A stretch of DNA of 64,000 nucleotides from Paracoccus aminophilus JCM 7686 (GCF_000444995.1 NC_022041.1:2917501-2981500); one strand, 5' to 3'; counted from the stretch's first letter, positions 25,797-35,091 are shown. Numbers and translations: made by a program. Notes: generated from the letters alone by a model not told the origin.

Positions 25797-25918
25797 CGCA
25801 CGTCTCCTCAGCTCGCTCGGGACAGTCCAAGCCCGAACAGGATAGCGCGAATCGCGGTCAGAAAGCACGACAAAACTAGTTGATTTTTGGCAACCGCCCG
25901 CCGAGGCTGATGTGGCGC

Positions 25919-26575
25919 TTAGCCCGCGGGACGCACGCGGTAGCTGCATCGCCTTGCCCCGGACAGCAAATGCTCCTCGCGCTCGACCGAGCAATCCGCG
26001 CCCAAAACCGCGCGAAACACCCGCAGTTCGGCGGAACAAAAGCCCTGACATTCGGCCGCTGCGACGCAAATCGGGCAATGGTTTTCGCTGAGCACATAGC
26101 CGTCACCATCGGGTGCCTCGGCCCATTCGGCCATATAGCCCTCGCGCGTGCGTTGTGCCGCCAAGCGCCCCAGCCGCTCGGCCAAATCTCCGGCGCCCGC
26201 CAGCGCCGCGCGGTAGCCCGCTTCGGTTTCATCGCTGCGCGCCGCGATCAGACGGTCGAGCGCCTCTTGCCCAAAGACGCTGCGCAGGCTGGAAATCAGG
26301 CTGCGGGTCAGCTCGGGATGCGTGTCGGGAAAGCGCGCCTGTGCGGCTTCGGTCAGATGCCAGATCTGGCGCGGTCGCCCCCGCCCCTGCGACACCGATT
26401 GCGCCTGCACCAGCGCCTCGTCGCTCAGCTTTTGAAGCAATTGCCGCACGTTTTCCGAGCTGGTTCCCATCTGCACGGCAAGCTCTGCCGCGCTTTGTGG
26501 CCCCTGCATCTTGAGGGCCAGCAGCAGGCGGTCGCTGGTGCGGTCAGGCGACTTTTCCAAGCTCGGGCTTGACAT
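25919..26575 (-). CDS. SufR-like winged-helix regulator with a cysteine cluster
   Basis: 218-residue DeoR/ArsR-like regulator (COG2345 group). The winged helix spans ~15-80 (SAAELAVQMGTSSENVRQLL, then LVQAQSVSQGRGRPRQIWHL). The C-terminal domain holds six cysteines: 167, 170, 176, 180, 195, 210. Cys167, 180, 195 and 210 give C-X12-C-X14-C-X14-C, close to the C-X12-C-X13-C-X14-C arrangement that ligates Fe-S in SufR. It is divergent from an MFS transporter and an inverted repeat CAAGA-AATA-TCTTG lies between, so it probably represses that pump in response to redox state or iron. Inference from motif and position. Confidence 0.75.
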   Translation of the reverse strand: MSSPSLEKSPDRTSDRLLLALKMQGPQSAAELAVQMGTSSENVRQLLQKLSDEALVQAQSVSQGRGRPRQIWHLTEAAQARFPDTHPELTRSLISSLRSVFGQEALDRLIAARSDETEAGYRAALAGAGDLAERLGRLAAQRTREGYMAEWAEAPDGDGYVLSENHCPICVAAAECQGFCSAELRVFRAVLGADCSVEREEHLLSGARRCSYRVRPAG

Positions 26576-26596
26576 ACTTTCGGGGCCTTAATATTG

Positions 26597-26610
26597 CAAG
26601 AAATATCTTG
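26597..26610. promoter_or_regulatory. Candidate operator between the SufR-like regulator and the MFS gene
   Basis: Inverted repeat CAAGA-AATA-TCTTG in an AT-rich patch (flanked by two TTAATA hexamers) 22 nt upstream of the regulator ATG and ~60 nt upstream of the transporter ATG. A natural site for autoregulation and control of the transporter. Confidence 0.5.
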
Positions 26611-26668
26611 TTTTAATAAAGGCACCGCGCAGGAGAAGTCAAGTCCGGCGCGGTGGCAGGAGAGAATC

Positions 26669-28078
26669 ATGTCAGATCAGCAAATCGGCTGGGGCGCGCT
26701 GCTGTCGGGCGGCAATGCCGTGCGCTCGGTCGCGCTGGCGGGCGGGGTCGCGCTGCATGCGATCAACGTCTATGTCGCCACCACGATCCTGCCCTCGGTC
26801 GTGCGCGACATCGGCGGGTTGGATTATTACGCTTGGAACACGACGCTTTTCGTAATCGCCTCGATCATCGGCGCGGCTTTGGCGACGCGGCTGCTGATCT
26901 CGGCGGGGCCTCGGTTGGCCTATGTCGTCGCGGCGCTGATCTTTGCCCTCGGCACCCTGCTTTGCGCCATTGCCCCGTCGATGCCTTTCATGCTTGCGGG
27001 CCGGATCGTGCAGGGCGGCGGCGGCGGTGTGCTGCTGGCTTTGTCTTATGCCATGATCCGGCTGGTCTTTCCCGAGCATCTCTGGCCGCGCGCGATGGCG
27101 CTGGTTTCGGGGATGTGGGGGATCGCGACGCTGGTTGGCCCGGCCATCGGCGGCATTTTCGCCGAGCTCGACGCCTGGCGCGCCGCCTTCTGGTCGGTCG
27201 TGCCCGCGGCACTGCTCTTTGCCGCCATGGCTTGGCAGGCCCTGCCCGCTCAAAGTCCCGAGACCAGCCAGCCGACCCGCCTGCCTTTGGCCCAGCTTGG
27301 GCTTTTGACGCTGGCCGTACTCATCATCTCTTTCGCCAGCACGCAGACCACGCTTGTGTGGAACCTCGGGGGCGTTGCCGTCGCATTCGTGCTGATCGCG
27401 GTCATCGGCGATATCGACGGCAGCGCCAAGACGCGGCTGCTGCCACGCGGCGGCATGTCGCTGGCCTCGCCCTTGGGTCAGGTCTTTGCCGCGATGTCGG
27501 CCTTGGCGATCACCGTCACCTCGAGCGAGATCTTCGTGCCGCTGTTCCTGCAGGTCCTGCATGGCCAGCAACCGCTGATCGCGGGCTATCTTGCGGCAGC
27601 GATGGCGGCGGGTTGGACGGCAGGCTCGATCACCGGTTCGGGCGTGGCTTTGTCGCGAGTGCCTCGGCTGATCACGTTGGCTCCGGTGCTGGCACTGGCC
27701 GGGATGATCGCGCTGACCCTGCTGATCCCGCCCGGCAGTGGCGGCGAGATCGTCCTGCTTGGTCCGATCACCGTGGCGCTTTTCCTCGTCGGTTTCGGCG
27801 TCGGTCTGGGCTGGCCGCATCTTCTGACCCGCGTGCTGCAACTCGCGCCAAAGGATGAGGAGGACCTGGCCTCGGCCTCGATCACCACGGTCCAGCTCTC
27901 GGCCGCTGCGATCGGCGCGGCGCTGGCGGGCGTGGTCGTGAACCTTGCCGGCCTGACCGAGCCCGGCGGCGTCGAGGGCACCGCGCGCGCCGCGCTCTGG
28001 CTCTTTGGCATCTTCGCGGCGGTGCCGGTGCTGGGCCTCGTCCTCGCGCAGCGCGTCGCCCAGAATATGCGCAGATGA
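26669..28078 (+). CDS. Major facilitator superfamily transporter (DHA2-like)
   Basis: 469-residue drug/metabolite pump with 14 or so hydrophobic segments. Diagnostic motifs: LPSVVRDIGGLDYYAWNTTLF in loop/TM2 region (shown in part), LAGRIVQGGGGGVLLALSYAMI (motif C-like region) and GMWGIATLVGPAIGGIFAE. Start MSDQQIGWGALL at 26669 has GGAG 9 nt upstream. Divergent from the SufR-like regulator, which probably controls it. The GNAT gene lies tail-to-tail 6 nt downstream. Substrate unknown. Confidence 0.85.
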   Translation: MSDQQIGWGALLSGGNAVRSVALAGGVALHAINVYVATTILPSVVRDIGGLDYYAWNTTLFVIASIIGAALATRLLISAGPRLAYVVAALIFALGTLLCAIAPSMPFMLAGRIVQGGGGGVLLALSYAMIRLVFPEHLWPRAMALVSGMWGIATLVGPAIGGIFAELDAWRAAFWSVVPAALLFAAMAWQALPAQSPETSQPTRLPLAQLGLLTLAVLIISFASTQTTLVWNLGGVAVAFVLIAVIGDIDGSAKTRLLPRGGMSLASPLGQVFAAMSALAITVTSSEIFVPLFLQVLHGQQPLIAGYLAAAMAAGWTAGSITGSGVALSRVPRLITLAPVLALAGMIALTLLIPPGSGGEIVLLGPITVALFLVGFGVGLGWPHLLTRVLQLAPKDEEDLASASITTVQLSAAAIGAALAGVVVNLAGLTEPGGVEGTARAALWLFGIFAAVPVLGLVLAQRVAQNMRR

Positions 28079-28084
28079 CGCGGC

Positions 28085-28600
28085 TTAATCGGCGGGGGCG
28101 TCCAGACGCAGATAGACGCTGTCGCTCCAGCTCTCGCCGATCTGCCAGGTCTTTTCGGCCCGCCCGGTTTCGTGAAAGCCAAGGCGGGTCAGCAGACCGA
28201 GGCAGGCGGCATTCCTTGGGTCGACATCGGCGATGATGTGATCCTGACCCAAGGGCCCAAAGGCGCGCGCGATCAGAGCGCCAAGCGCCTCGCGTGCATA
28301 GCCCTGCCCCCAGACATCGGGGGCGAAGATGAAGCCGATCTCGGGGAAGCGATAGAGCCCGGCTTTGCCGATCACCCGGCCATGCAGCTCGACCACATAA
28401 TCCTCGCCCTGATCGGCGGGGATATGCAGCATCCCCTCCAGCCAATCGCGTGACTGATCGAGGCTTTCATGCGGCAGCGTCGACCAATAGGCCATGGCGC
28501 GCGGGTCCGACAGTATCGCATGGATCGCCGCCAGATCGCCTTTGCGCGCCGGTCGCAGGACCAGACGGTCCGTCCGAATCTCAGTATCGATCTCAAGCAT
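28085..28600 (-). CDS. GNAT-family N-acetyltransferase (RimJ/RimL type)
   Basis: 171-residue acetyltransferase. IRTDRLVLRPARKGDLAAIHA at the N-terminus, PEIGFIFAPDVWGQGYAREAL contains the acetyl-CoA pyrophosphate loop (Q/R-x-x-G-x-G/A, here WGQGYA), and DPRNAACLGLLTRLGFHETG is the C-terminal GNAT motif. RimJ-like members acetylate N-termini or small amines; the substrate is not known here. AAGGAGAG precedes the ATG. Confidence 0.85.
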   Translation of the reverse strand: MLEIDTEIRTDRLVLRPARKGDLAAIHAILSDPRAMAYWSTLPHESLDQSRDWLEGMLHIPADQGEDYVVELHGRVIGKAGLYRFPEIGFIFAPDVWGQGYAREALGALIARAFGPLGQDHIIADVDPRNAACLGLLTRLGFHETGRAEKTWQIGESWSDSVYLRLDAPAD

Positions 28601-28678
28601 GGCGCTCTCCTTTTGTCTTGGACGTTGTGTCGTCCGGTGACCCCAGCCCGCCCGGCGCGCAGGCTTGCCGCGCAGCCC

Positions 28679-29491
28679 TTAGGGCTCGTCGACCTCCAGC
28701 ACGAAGGCACCGGGCTGGACGGTATTGGTGACCAAAGCCGCGATCTCGGCGGGGATGGATTTCGAATCAGGCACGAAGAGCCCGGTCCCCGCCAAAGCTT
28801 TGCGCAAATCAATGTCGCGGCCCAGAAAATCCAGCGCAACTTTTGATGCGCCGGGCTTGCGCCCCCGCCGCGTCGGGCCGCCGGTCTGGATGCCCATCAG
28901 GCGAAACAGCCGGTGCTGATGGCTGGGATAGAGCGTCATCTGGGTGATCGAGGTGAAATCCAGCGTCTCATATTCGACGATATGGATGCGGTCCGCGAGA
29001 TAGAGCAGCGTGCCCGCATATTTGCTCATCCCCAGCGTCTTGCCGGTTTCAGGATGGCGCAGGATCTCGATATTCTTCCAGTAATACTGATCGCCCTGCC
29101 GATAGATCGCGGCCAGAGATTTAGTGATCAGCCCCTTGTTTCCAAACGAGTAAAAGTAGCGGTAGTAATAGCCCAGATACTTTTCCAGCGACTGGCTGCG
29201 ACGATAGAGCGCCTCGACATGCAATAGCGGGCGACGCATCTGCGGCAGCGGGTCGGGCTTGCGGCGCAAGGCCACGATCTGCTCAAGCTGCGCCGGTTCC
29301 ATCAGCATCTCGGCCTCGGTCACGCCGAAGAAATCGCACATCCGGCGCATATTGCGCCGCGAGGGCCGACTTTGCCCGCTGAGATATTTGTTGAATTGCT
29401 GGCGATTGATCCCCAGCCGCCGACATGCATCGGCGATTGACGCGTGGTAACTGCACAAAAGTGCAAGATTGCGCTGAAAGTCCTCATCCAT
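28679..29491 (-). CDS. XRE-family regulator with an aromatic-rich C-terminal domain
   Basis: 270 residues. An XRE helix-turn-helix covers ~5-60 (SIADACRRLGINRQQFNKYL; RRMCDFFGVTEAEMLM). The rest is an unusual domain rich in Tyr/Phe (SLEKYLGYYYRYFYSFGNKG, QYYWKNIEILRHPETGK) and beta-like segments, which I do not recognise; it may sense a ligand. ATG at 29491 chosen over a TTG 4 codons upstream. It is divergent from the peptide ABC operon at 29607 and probably regulates it. Confidence 0.75.
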   Translation of the reverse strand: MDEDFQRNLALLCSYHASIADACRRLGINRQQFNKYLSGQSRPSRRNMRRMCDFFGVTEAEMLMEPAQLEQIVALRRKPDPLPQMRRPLLHVEALYRRSQSLEKYLGYYYRYFYSFGNKGLITKSLAAIYRQGDQYYWKNIEILRHPETGKTLGMSKYAGTLLYLADRIHIVEYETLDFTSITQMTLYPSHQHRLFRLMGIQTGGPTRRGRKPGASKVALDFLGRDIDLRKALAGTGLFVPDSKSIPAEIAALVTNTVQPGAFVLEVDEP

Positions 29492-29606
29492 GGCACATCG
29501 CAACCCGAAGTGTCTTTCGCGTCAAGTCGCGAATGATAAGATTGTAGCGAAAAATGAATCTATGTGCTCAATTTTCACAAAACGAACACCAATAGGGATG
29601 ACCGAT

Positions 29607-31160
29607 ATGACACAGCCCACCCTGTCGCGCCGCGGCTTTCTGGCCTCGGGCACCGCGCTGACCGTTTTGGCGCTTGGGGGGATTCGCCCGGATGCCGCCT
29701 TCGCTCAGGCAGAGAAGGTTCTGCGCCTGCGCCTTGATGGCGACATCAAGATCCTCGACCCCGGCTATATGGTCGGCGGTATCGAGATCGAGGCCCAGAA
29801 GGCCTGCCTGCCCTTCCTTGCGCAATACAAGCGCGACGGCGACACGATCAGCTGGGAGCCGACCTATTACGTCACCAAGCTCGAACAGCGCGACCCGACC
29901 CATATCGACTTCGAGCTGGCCGATGGGCTGAACTGGTCGGGCGGTCACGGCCCGCTGCGCGCCTCGGATGTGAAATTCTCCTATGAGCGCATGAAGGACA
30001 GCGACTGGGGCGGCTATTTCGAGGTGCTCGACCATGTCGAAGTCACCGGCGATCTGACCGGCACGATTGTGCTGAGCAAGCCCTTCGCGCCCTTCTTCCT
30101 CGTCACGCTCTGCCACGGCCCGGGCGCGATTGTCAGCGAGAAGGCGGTTACGGCTGCGGGCGGGCGCTTCACCACGCAATTCCCCGCCGTCTGCGGCCCC
30201 TATACCTATTCGAACGTGCCGGGCCAGACCGCGACCTTCAAGCTCAACCCGGAATGGACCGGGCCGAAGCCGGAATACACCCGCGTCGACGCCAAGATCA
30301 TCAGCCAGGTCAAGGCGACCGAACTCGCCTATGAGGCGGGCGAGCTCGATTGCACCCAGATCGATTCCGATGCGGTGGCGCGCTACCGTCAGGGTATGCC
30401 CGCAGGCAGCGAGATGACCAAGGCGGGCGAGCTGAACTTCATGTGGCTCGGCATGAACACCCAGCATCCGAAGCTGCAGGATGTGCGCATCCGCCGCGCG
30501 CTTCAACATGCTGTCGATGTCGATTCGATCATCGCCGCCGCCTATGCCAATGTCGCGACCAAATCGAACGGCATCGTCTGCCCCGGCCTGATCGGCCACC
30601 GCACCGAGACGAAGTTCTACAGCTACGATCCCGCCAAGGCGCGCGAACTGCTGGCCGAGGCCGGTGCGACCGGGCTGAAGCTCAGCTTGCGCACGCTCAA
30701 CACCCAGCAGCCGATGCTGACCGCGCAGATCATTCAGGCAAACTTTGCCGCGATCGGCGTGACGCTCGACGTGATCCCGATGGATGTCGGTCCCTATTGG
30801 GAAATGGGCATGGAATCGGCCGGTGACGCGTGGAAGGATCTGGAACTCTGGACCATGCGCTTTGGCAGCGTCCCCGATCCCTATGAAGCCTCGCAGTGGT
30901 TCGTCTCGTCGCAGGTCGGCAACTGGAACTGGGAGCGCTGGACCAACCCGGAATATGACGCGCTGGTCGAGCAAGGCATTGCCGAAAGCGATCCCGAAAA
31001 GCGCAACGAGATCTATCTGCGCCTGCAAGACATCATGGAAGAGACCGGCGCTTACGTCTGGCTTTGCCACGAGCCGCGCTATTACGTCCATCGCTCGGAT
31101 GTCGCGATCAATGTCTCGCCTTCGGGTCAGCAGGACTATCGCCTGTTCACCTCGATCTGA
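29607..31160 (+). CDS. Peptide ABC transporter substrate-binding protein (family 5)
   Basis: 517-residue SBP_bac_5 binding protein. The N-terminus is a twin-arginine signal (LSRRGFLASGTALTVLALGG ... AFAQA), so it is exported folded by Tat, less common in this family. Mature motifs: WEPTYYVTKLEQRDPTHIDF, FELADGLNWSGGHGPLRASD, DVRIRRALQHAVDVDSII. ATG at 29607 has AGGGA 8 nt upstream; 29598 is an alternative. It feeds the Dpp/Opp-like permeases downstream; with the C69-type hydrolase at the end of the operon, a peptide or peptide-like ligand is likely. A terminator-like hairpin follows. Confidence 0.9.
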   Translation: MTQPTLSRRGFLASGTALTVLALGGIRPDAAFAQAEKVLRLRLDGDIKILDPGYMVGGIEIEAQKACLPFLAQYKRDGDTISWEPTYYVTKLEQRDPTHIDFELADGLNWSGGHGPLRASDVKFSYERMKDSDWGGYFEVLDHVEVTGDLTGTIVLSKPFAPFFLVTLCHGPGAIVSEKAVTAAGGRFTTQFPAVCGPYTYSNVPGQTATFKLNPEWTGPKPEYTRVDAKIISQVKATELAYEAGELDCTQIDSDAVARYRQGMPAGSEMTKAGELNFMWLGMNTQHPKLQDVRIRRALQHAVDVDSIIAAAYANVATKSNGIVCPGLIGHRTETKFYSYDPAKARELLAEAGATGLKLSLRTLNTQQPMLTAQIIQANFAAIGVTLDVIPMDVGPYWEMGMESAGDAWKDLELWTMRFGSVPDPYEASQWFVSSQVGNWNWERWTNPEYDALVEQGIAESDPEKRNEIYLRLQDIMEETGAYVWLCHEPRYYVHRSDVAINVSPSGQQDYRLFTSI

Positions 31161-31174
31161 TTATCCCCGCCTGC

Positions 31175-31211
31175 CCCGCCGTTTTGCTGACGCAGCGGCG
31201 GGGCTTTTTTA
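31175..31211 (+). terminator. Attenuator-like hairpin after the peptide-binding protein gene
   Basis: Stem CCCCGCCG/CGGCGGGG with a 14-nt loop followed directly by CTTTTTT, a full Rho-independent terminator shape, yet lying inside the operon between the binding-protein and permease genes. Partial termination would give excess binding protein. Confidence 0.8.
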
Positions 31212-31229
31212 CCTACCGACTGGATTCGC

Positions 31230-32174
31230 ATGTCGAGCTATATTCTGAAGCGGTTGGGGCTGTCTGCTGCCGTCATCCTGACCGTGCTCATCGTCCTCTT
31301 TTCGCTGTTGCGGCTGATCCCGGGGAACCCCGTGACCATCGCCCTTGGCCCGCAGGCCACGCCCGAGGCGATTGCCCGCTACACCGATAAGATGAACCTC
31401 GATCAGCCCGTGCTGACGCAATTCGCCACCTATGCCGGCAATGTCGTGACCGGCGATCTCGGCGAGGATATTTTCACCGGCCGCAAGGTCTCGACCATCG
31501 TGGGCGAGCAGATCGGCTACAGCCTGACCCTGATGATCGCGGCCATGGGCTGGGCGATGATCTTGGGTATTCCGCTTGGCTGTCTGGCGGCCGTGCGCCC
31601 CAACACCTGGCTTGACCGCATCACCGGCGTTCTTTCGGTCGGAACGATTGCGATCCCGTCCTTCCTGATGGCGATCTGGGCCTTGCTGATCTTTTCCGTG
31701 CAGCTCCGGCTTTTGCCGGCGATGGGCGCGGGCGAGACCGGCAACCGCGCCGATCAGGCGCTGCATCTCATCCTGCCCGCCTTTGCCGTCGGTCTGGGCT
31801 GGGTCGGCTATCTTGCGCGGATGGTGCGCGCCTCGATGCTGGAAGTCCTCGGCGAGCCCTTCGTGCGCTCGGCCCGCGCCTTTGGCCTGTCGCCGCGCCG
31901 CGTCGTCTTTGGCTATGCGCTTCCCGTCGCCATCCTGCCCACGATCACGCTGATCGGCATGGGCTTTGGCGGGCTGATTTCATCGGCGGTCTTTGCCGAG
32001 GTGATCTTTGCCCGTCCCGGCGTCGGCAAGCTGATTTTCGATTCCGTGCAAGCGCGGAACTTCCCGATTGTGCAGGGGGCCGTCGTCGTCACCACCGCAC
32101 TTTATATTCTGGTCGTGCTGATGTCCGACCTTCTGGTTAGCTGGATTGATCCCCGTGTCCGCAGCACCCTCTGA
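31230..32174 (+). CDS. Peptide ABC transporter permease (DppB/OppB type)
   Basis: 314-residue permease, six membrane helices, with the conserved DppB N-terminus ILKRLGLSAAVILTVLIVLF and RLIPGNPVTIALGPQATPE, and the coupling loop FVRSARAFGLSPRRVVFGYA. It forms the translocation channel with the product of 32155-33048. The following gene starts 20 nt before its end. Confidence 0.92.
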   Translation: MSSYILKRLGLSAAVILTVLIVLFSLLRLIPGNPVTIALGPQATPEAIARYTDKMNLDQPVLTQFATYAGNVVTGDLGEDIFTGRKVSTIVGEQIGYSLTLMIAAMGWAMILGIPLGCLAAVRPNTWLDRITGVLSVGTIAIPSFLMAIWALLIFSVQLRLLPAMGAGETGNRADQALHLILPAFAVGLGWVGYLARMVRASMLEVLGEPFVRSARAFGLSPRRVVFGYALPVAILPTITLIGMGFGGLISSAVFAEVIFARPGVGKLIFDSVQARNFPIVQGAVVVTTALYILVVLMSDLLVSWIDPRVRSTL

Positions 32175-33048
32175 AACCGCCCAGCCCATCCGATCGACGG
32201 CGCGCAGCGAACGCCACGCCCAGATCCGGAGCTTCCTGTCGAATTGGCAGGCGATGCTAGGTTTGGTTCTCGTGATCCTGTTTTTCGCAAGCGCGATCTT
32301 TGCGCCGCAGCTTGCGCCCTATGACCCCAATGCGATGGATATTCCGGCGCGGCTTTCGGGTCCGACCTGGACCCATCTGGCCGGAACCGACCAGCTTGGC
32401 CGCGATACGCTGTCGCGCATCCTTTACGGCGGCCGCATCGCGCTGCTGATTGCCGCCGTGGGCGTCTCGATCTCGCTGGTGGTCGGGCTGATGCTCGGGA
32501 TGATGGCCGCTTTCGGGCCGCGCTGGCTCGATTCGCTTTTGCTGCTGATCTTCGATTCGGTGCGCTCTTTCCCGACGATCATCCTTGGCCTTGCCACGGT
32601 CGCGCTGACCGGGCCGAGCCTTGGCCTTGTCATGGTCATCGTCGTCATCACCTCGATCCCGCAATATGCCCGTGTCACCCGCACGGCGGCACTGGTCTTG
32701 CGCAATACCGATTTCGTGCTGGCCGAACGCTCGCTTGGCGCCTCGACCTTGCGCATCCTGTGGCACCACATCCTGCCGAACGTCGTCGGCCCGCTCTTGA
32801 TCCTCGCGGCGATGGACGTGCCCGTCGTCGTCTCGCTCGAGGCCGGTCTGAGCTTCCTTGGCCTTGGCGTCACGCCGCCCACCGCAAGCTGGGGCACGCT
32901 GTTGAACGAGGGCTATCTCGTCATCCGCAACTCGCCGTGGATGGTGATCATGTCCGGCCTGCCGCTGGTTCTGACCACGATCGGCTTCACCTTTCTGGCC
33001 GAGGGTCTGCGCGACACCTTCGATCCGCGCATGAACCGGGGGCGCTGA
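32155..33048 (+). CDS. Peptide ABC transporter permease (DppC/OppC type)
   Basis: 297-residue second permease. AGTDQLGRDTLSRILYGGRI is the DppC/OppC signature, and VLAERSLGASTLRILWHHIL the ATPase-coupling loop; six helices predicted. The start is taken as GTG 32155 (GGAT 8 nt upstream); TTG 32146 is also possible and no ATG fits. Overlaps the upstream permease by 20 nt. Confidence 0.9.
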   Translation: MSAAPSETAQPIRSTARSERHAQIRSFLSNWQAMLGLVLVILFFASAIFAPQLAPYDPNAMDIPARLSGPTWTHLAGTDQLGRDTLSRILYGGRIALLIAAVGVSISLVVGLMLGMMAAFGPRWLDSLLLLIFDSVRSFPTIILGLATVALTGPSLGLVMVIVVITSIPQYARVTRTAALVLRNTDFVLAERSLGASTLRILWHHILPNVVGPLLILAAMDVPVVVSLEAGLSFLGLGVTPPTASWGTLLNEGYLVIRNSPWMVIMSGLPLVLTTIGFTFLAEGLRDTFDPRMNRGR

Positions 33049-33050
33049 GC

Positions 33051-35060
33051 ATGGAACATCTTCTCGACATCAAAGACCTCTCGGTCGATTTCCGCACCTC
33101 ACATGGCCGGATGAAGGCCCTGAGAAACGTCTCTTTCGGCATCAAAAAGGGTCGCATCCTTGGCATCGTCGGCGAAAGCGGCTCTGGCAAGAGCACGGTT
33201 TTGTGGTCGATCATGGGGCTTTTGGCGCAAAACGCCGAAGTGCGCGGCGGCCGCATCGACTTTCAGGGCAAGGACATCCTGAAGCTTTCCGAAAGCGGCA
33301 AACGCGCGATCCGGGGCGAGGAAATCTCGGTCGTCTTCCAAGACCCGATGACCTCGCAGGCACCGCTTCTCAGCTATGGCCGCCAGATGGGCGACATCCT
33401 CTATCGCCGCAAGGACTCGAAATCCGAGAAACGCGCGGCGGCGGTCAAGATGCTGGGCAAGGTTGGCATTCCCGATCCGCAGTTCCGCGTCGATCAGCAC
33501 CCGCATGAGTTCTCGGGGGGCATGCGTCAGCGCGCGGGCATCGCCATGGCGCTGCTGACCGGGCCGAACCTTCTGCTGGCCGACGAGCCGACCACCGCGC
33601 TCGACGTGACGATGGAGGCCCAGATCATCCACCTTTTGCAGGAAATGCAGAAGGAGACCGGGGCGACGGTCGCGGTCGTCTCGCATAACCTCGGGCTGAT
33701 TGCCGAGCTCTGCGACGATGTCGTGGTCATGTATGCGGGCGAGGTCGTCGAGACCGGCACCGTCCACGAGATTTTCCACAATCCGCGCCATCCCTATACG
33801 CAGGCGCTGATGGATTGCGACCCGGCCCGGATTGCCGAGCGCTCGCCGCGTCTGCCGGTGATCGCGGGCGATCTGCCCGATCTGACCGTCCCGCGTCAGG
33901 GCTGCATCTTTGCCGAGCGCTGCCTTCATGCCGCTGCGATCTGCCGCAGTGAGGCACCGCCCGCCGTGGCCAGCGCCTCGGGGGGCGTGGCGCATTGCCA
34001 CATCCTGACCGGCAAGGTCAAAAGCCATGGCCGCAGCATTATGGCACCGTCTTTGCCCAAGGTTGCAGCGCGTCCGGCGGGCGAGGCGCCGCTTTTGGAA
34101 ACCCGCGATCTCAATGTGCGTTTCGCGACCGAGGGCAAGCTGATCCCCAAGCTGACCGGTCGCGCACGACGCGGGCTCGATGCGGTTCTGGACGTCAGCC
34201 TGACCTTGCGCCCCGGCGAGACCCTGGGTCTGGTCGGCGAAAGCGGCTCGGGCAAATCGACGCTTGGCCGCGCGATCTTGAACCTCGCGCCGGTGTCCGG
34301 CGGCAAGGTTCTGTTCGAGGGCGCCGAGGTTCAGGATTACTCGGAAGGCCAGTTCAAGCCGTTGCGCCGCAATATGGCGATGATGTTCCAAGACCCGAAC
34401 GGCTCGCTCTCGCCGCGCAAGACGGTGCGCGCGCTGATCACCGAGCCCTTGCAGATCCACGGCATCACCGGGCGCGATCTCGATCACGAGGCCGAGCGTC
34501 TCGCCGATATGGTCCGCCTGCCCCGCCCGCTTCTGTCGCGCTTCCCCCAGCAGCTCTCGGGCGGTCAGGCGCGGCGCGTTGGCGTGGCGCGGGCCTTGGC
34601 GCTGAGCCCCAAGCTCATCATCGCCGATGAGCCGACGGCGGGGCTTGATGTCTCGGTGCAGGGCGAGATCTTGAACCTGATGGCCGATCTTCAGGCCGAA
34701 CATGGTCTGGGCTATCTCATCATCACCCATAACCTGCCGGTGATCCGCCATATCAGTGACCGCATCGCGATCATGTATCTGGGCCGGATCGTCGAGGAAG
34801 GCCCGGCGGAAGAGATCTTCCAGCGCCAGCGCCATCCCTACACCGCCTCGCTGGTGCAAGGCGTGCCGCAGCCCGATCCCGACCGCAAACGCACCCATGT
34901 CGGGCTGAAGGGTGAGGTGCCAAGCCTGCTCAACCGTCCGAAAGGCTGCGATTTCGTCTCGCGCTGCCCGGTCGCCCAGCCTCTGTGCCATCAGGTCAAA
35001 CCTGCGCATCAGCACGATGCAGGCGCGCGCGTTTTCGCCTGCCACTACCCGTTGCCGTAA
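33051..35060 (+). CDS. Fused peptide ABC transporter ATPase (DppD-DppF)
   Basis: 669 residues carrying two complete ABC domains joined by a ~60-residue linker. Domain 1: Walker A GESGSGKST (41-49), signature FSGGM (154-158), Walker B LLLADEP (~174-180). Domain 2: Walker A GESGSGKST (396-404), signature LSGGQ (502-506), Walker B LIIADEP. After each domain lies an oligopeptide-ATPase tail with the Cys motif known to hold [4Fe-4S] in DppD-type subunits (Cys285, 291, 298, 316; second set from KGCDFVSRCPVAQPLC). In E. coli dppD and dppF are separate genes. ATG at 33051 is 2 nt after the permease stop. Confidence 0.93.
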   Translation: MEHLLDIKDLSVDFRTSHGRMKALRNVSFGIKKGRILGIVGESGSGKSTVLWSIMGLLAQNAEVRGGRIDFQGKDILKLSESGKRAIRGEEISVVFQDPMTSQAPLLSYGRQMGDILYRRKDSKSEKRAAAVKMLGKVGIPDPQFRVDQHPHEFSGGMRQRAGIAMALLTGPNLLLADEPTTALDVTMEAQIIHLLQEMQKETGATVAVVSHNLGLIAELCDDVVVMYAGEVVETGTVHEIFHNPRHPYTQALMDCDPARIAERSPRLPVIAGDLPDLTVPRQGCIFAERCLHAAAICRSEAPPAVASASGGVAHCHILTGKVKSHGRSIMAPSLPKVAARPAGEAPLLETRDLNVRFATEGKLIPKLTGRARRGLDAVLDVSLTLRPGETLGLVGESGSGKSTLGRAILNLAPVSGGKVLFEGAEVQDYSEGQFKPLRRNMAMMFQDPNGSLSPRKTVRALITEPLQIHGITGRDLDHEAERLADMVRLPRPLLSRFPQQLSGGQARRVGVARALALSPKLIIADEPTAGLDVSVQGEILNLMADLQAEHGLGYLIITHNLPVIRHISDRIAIMYLGRIVEEGPAEEIFQRQRHPYTASLVQGVPQPDPDRKRTHVGLKGEVPSLLNRPKGCDFVSRCPVAQPLCHQVKPAHQHDAGARVFACHYPLP

Positions 35061-35091
35061 GCGGTCGCCCCAGTTTCATAAGGAATATCTC

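Noticed and set aside
25593..26078. A 161-residue reading of the small basic protein
   Set aside because: The upstream 94 residues are Arg/Gly-rich and overlap the SufR-like gene; a good ribosome site supports the 67-residue version.
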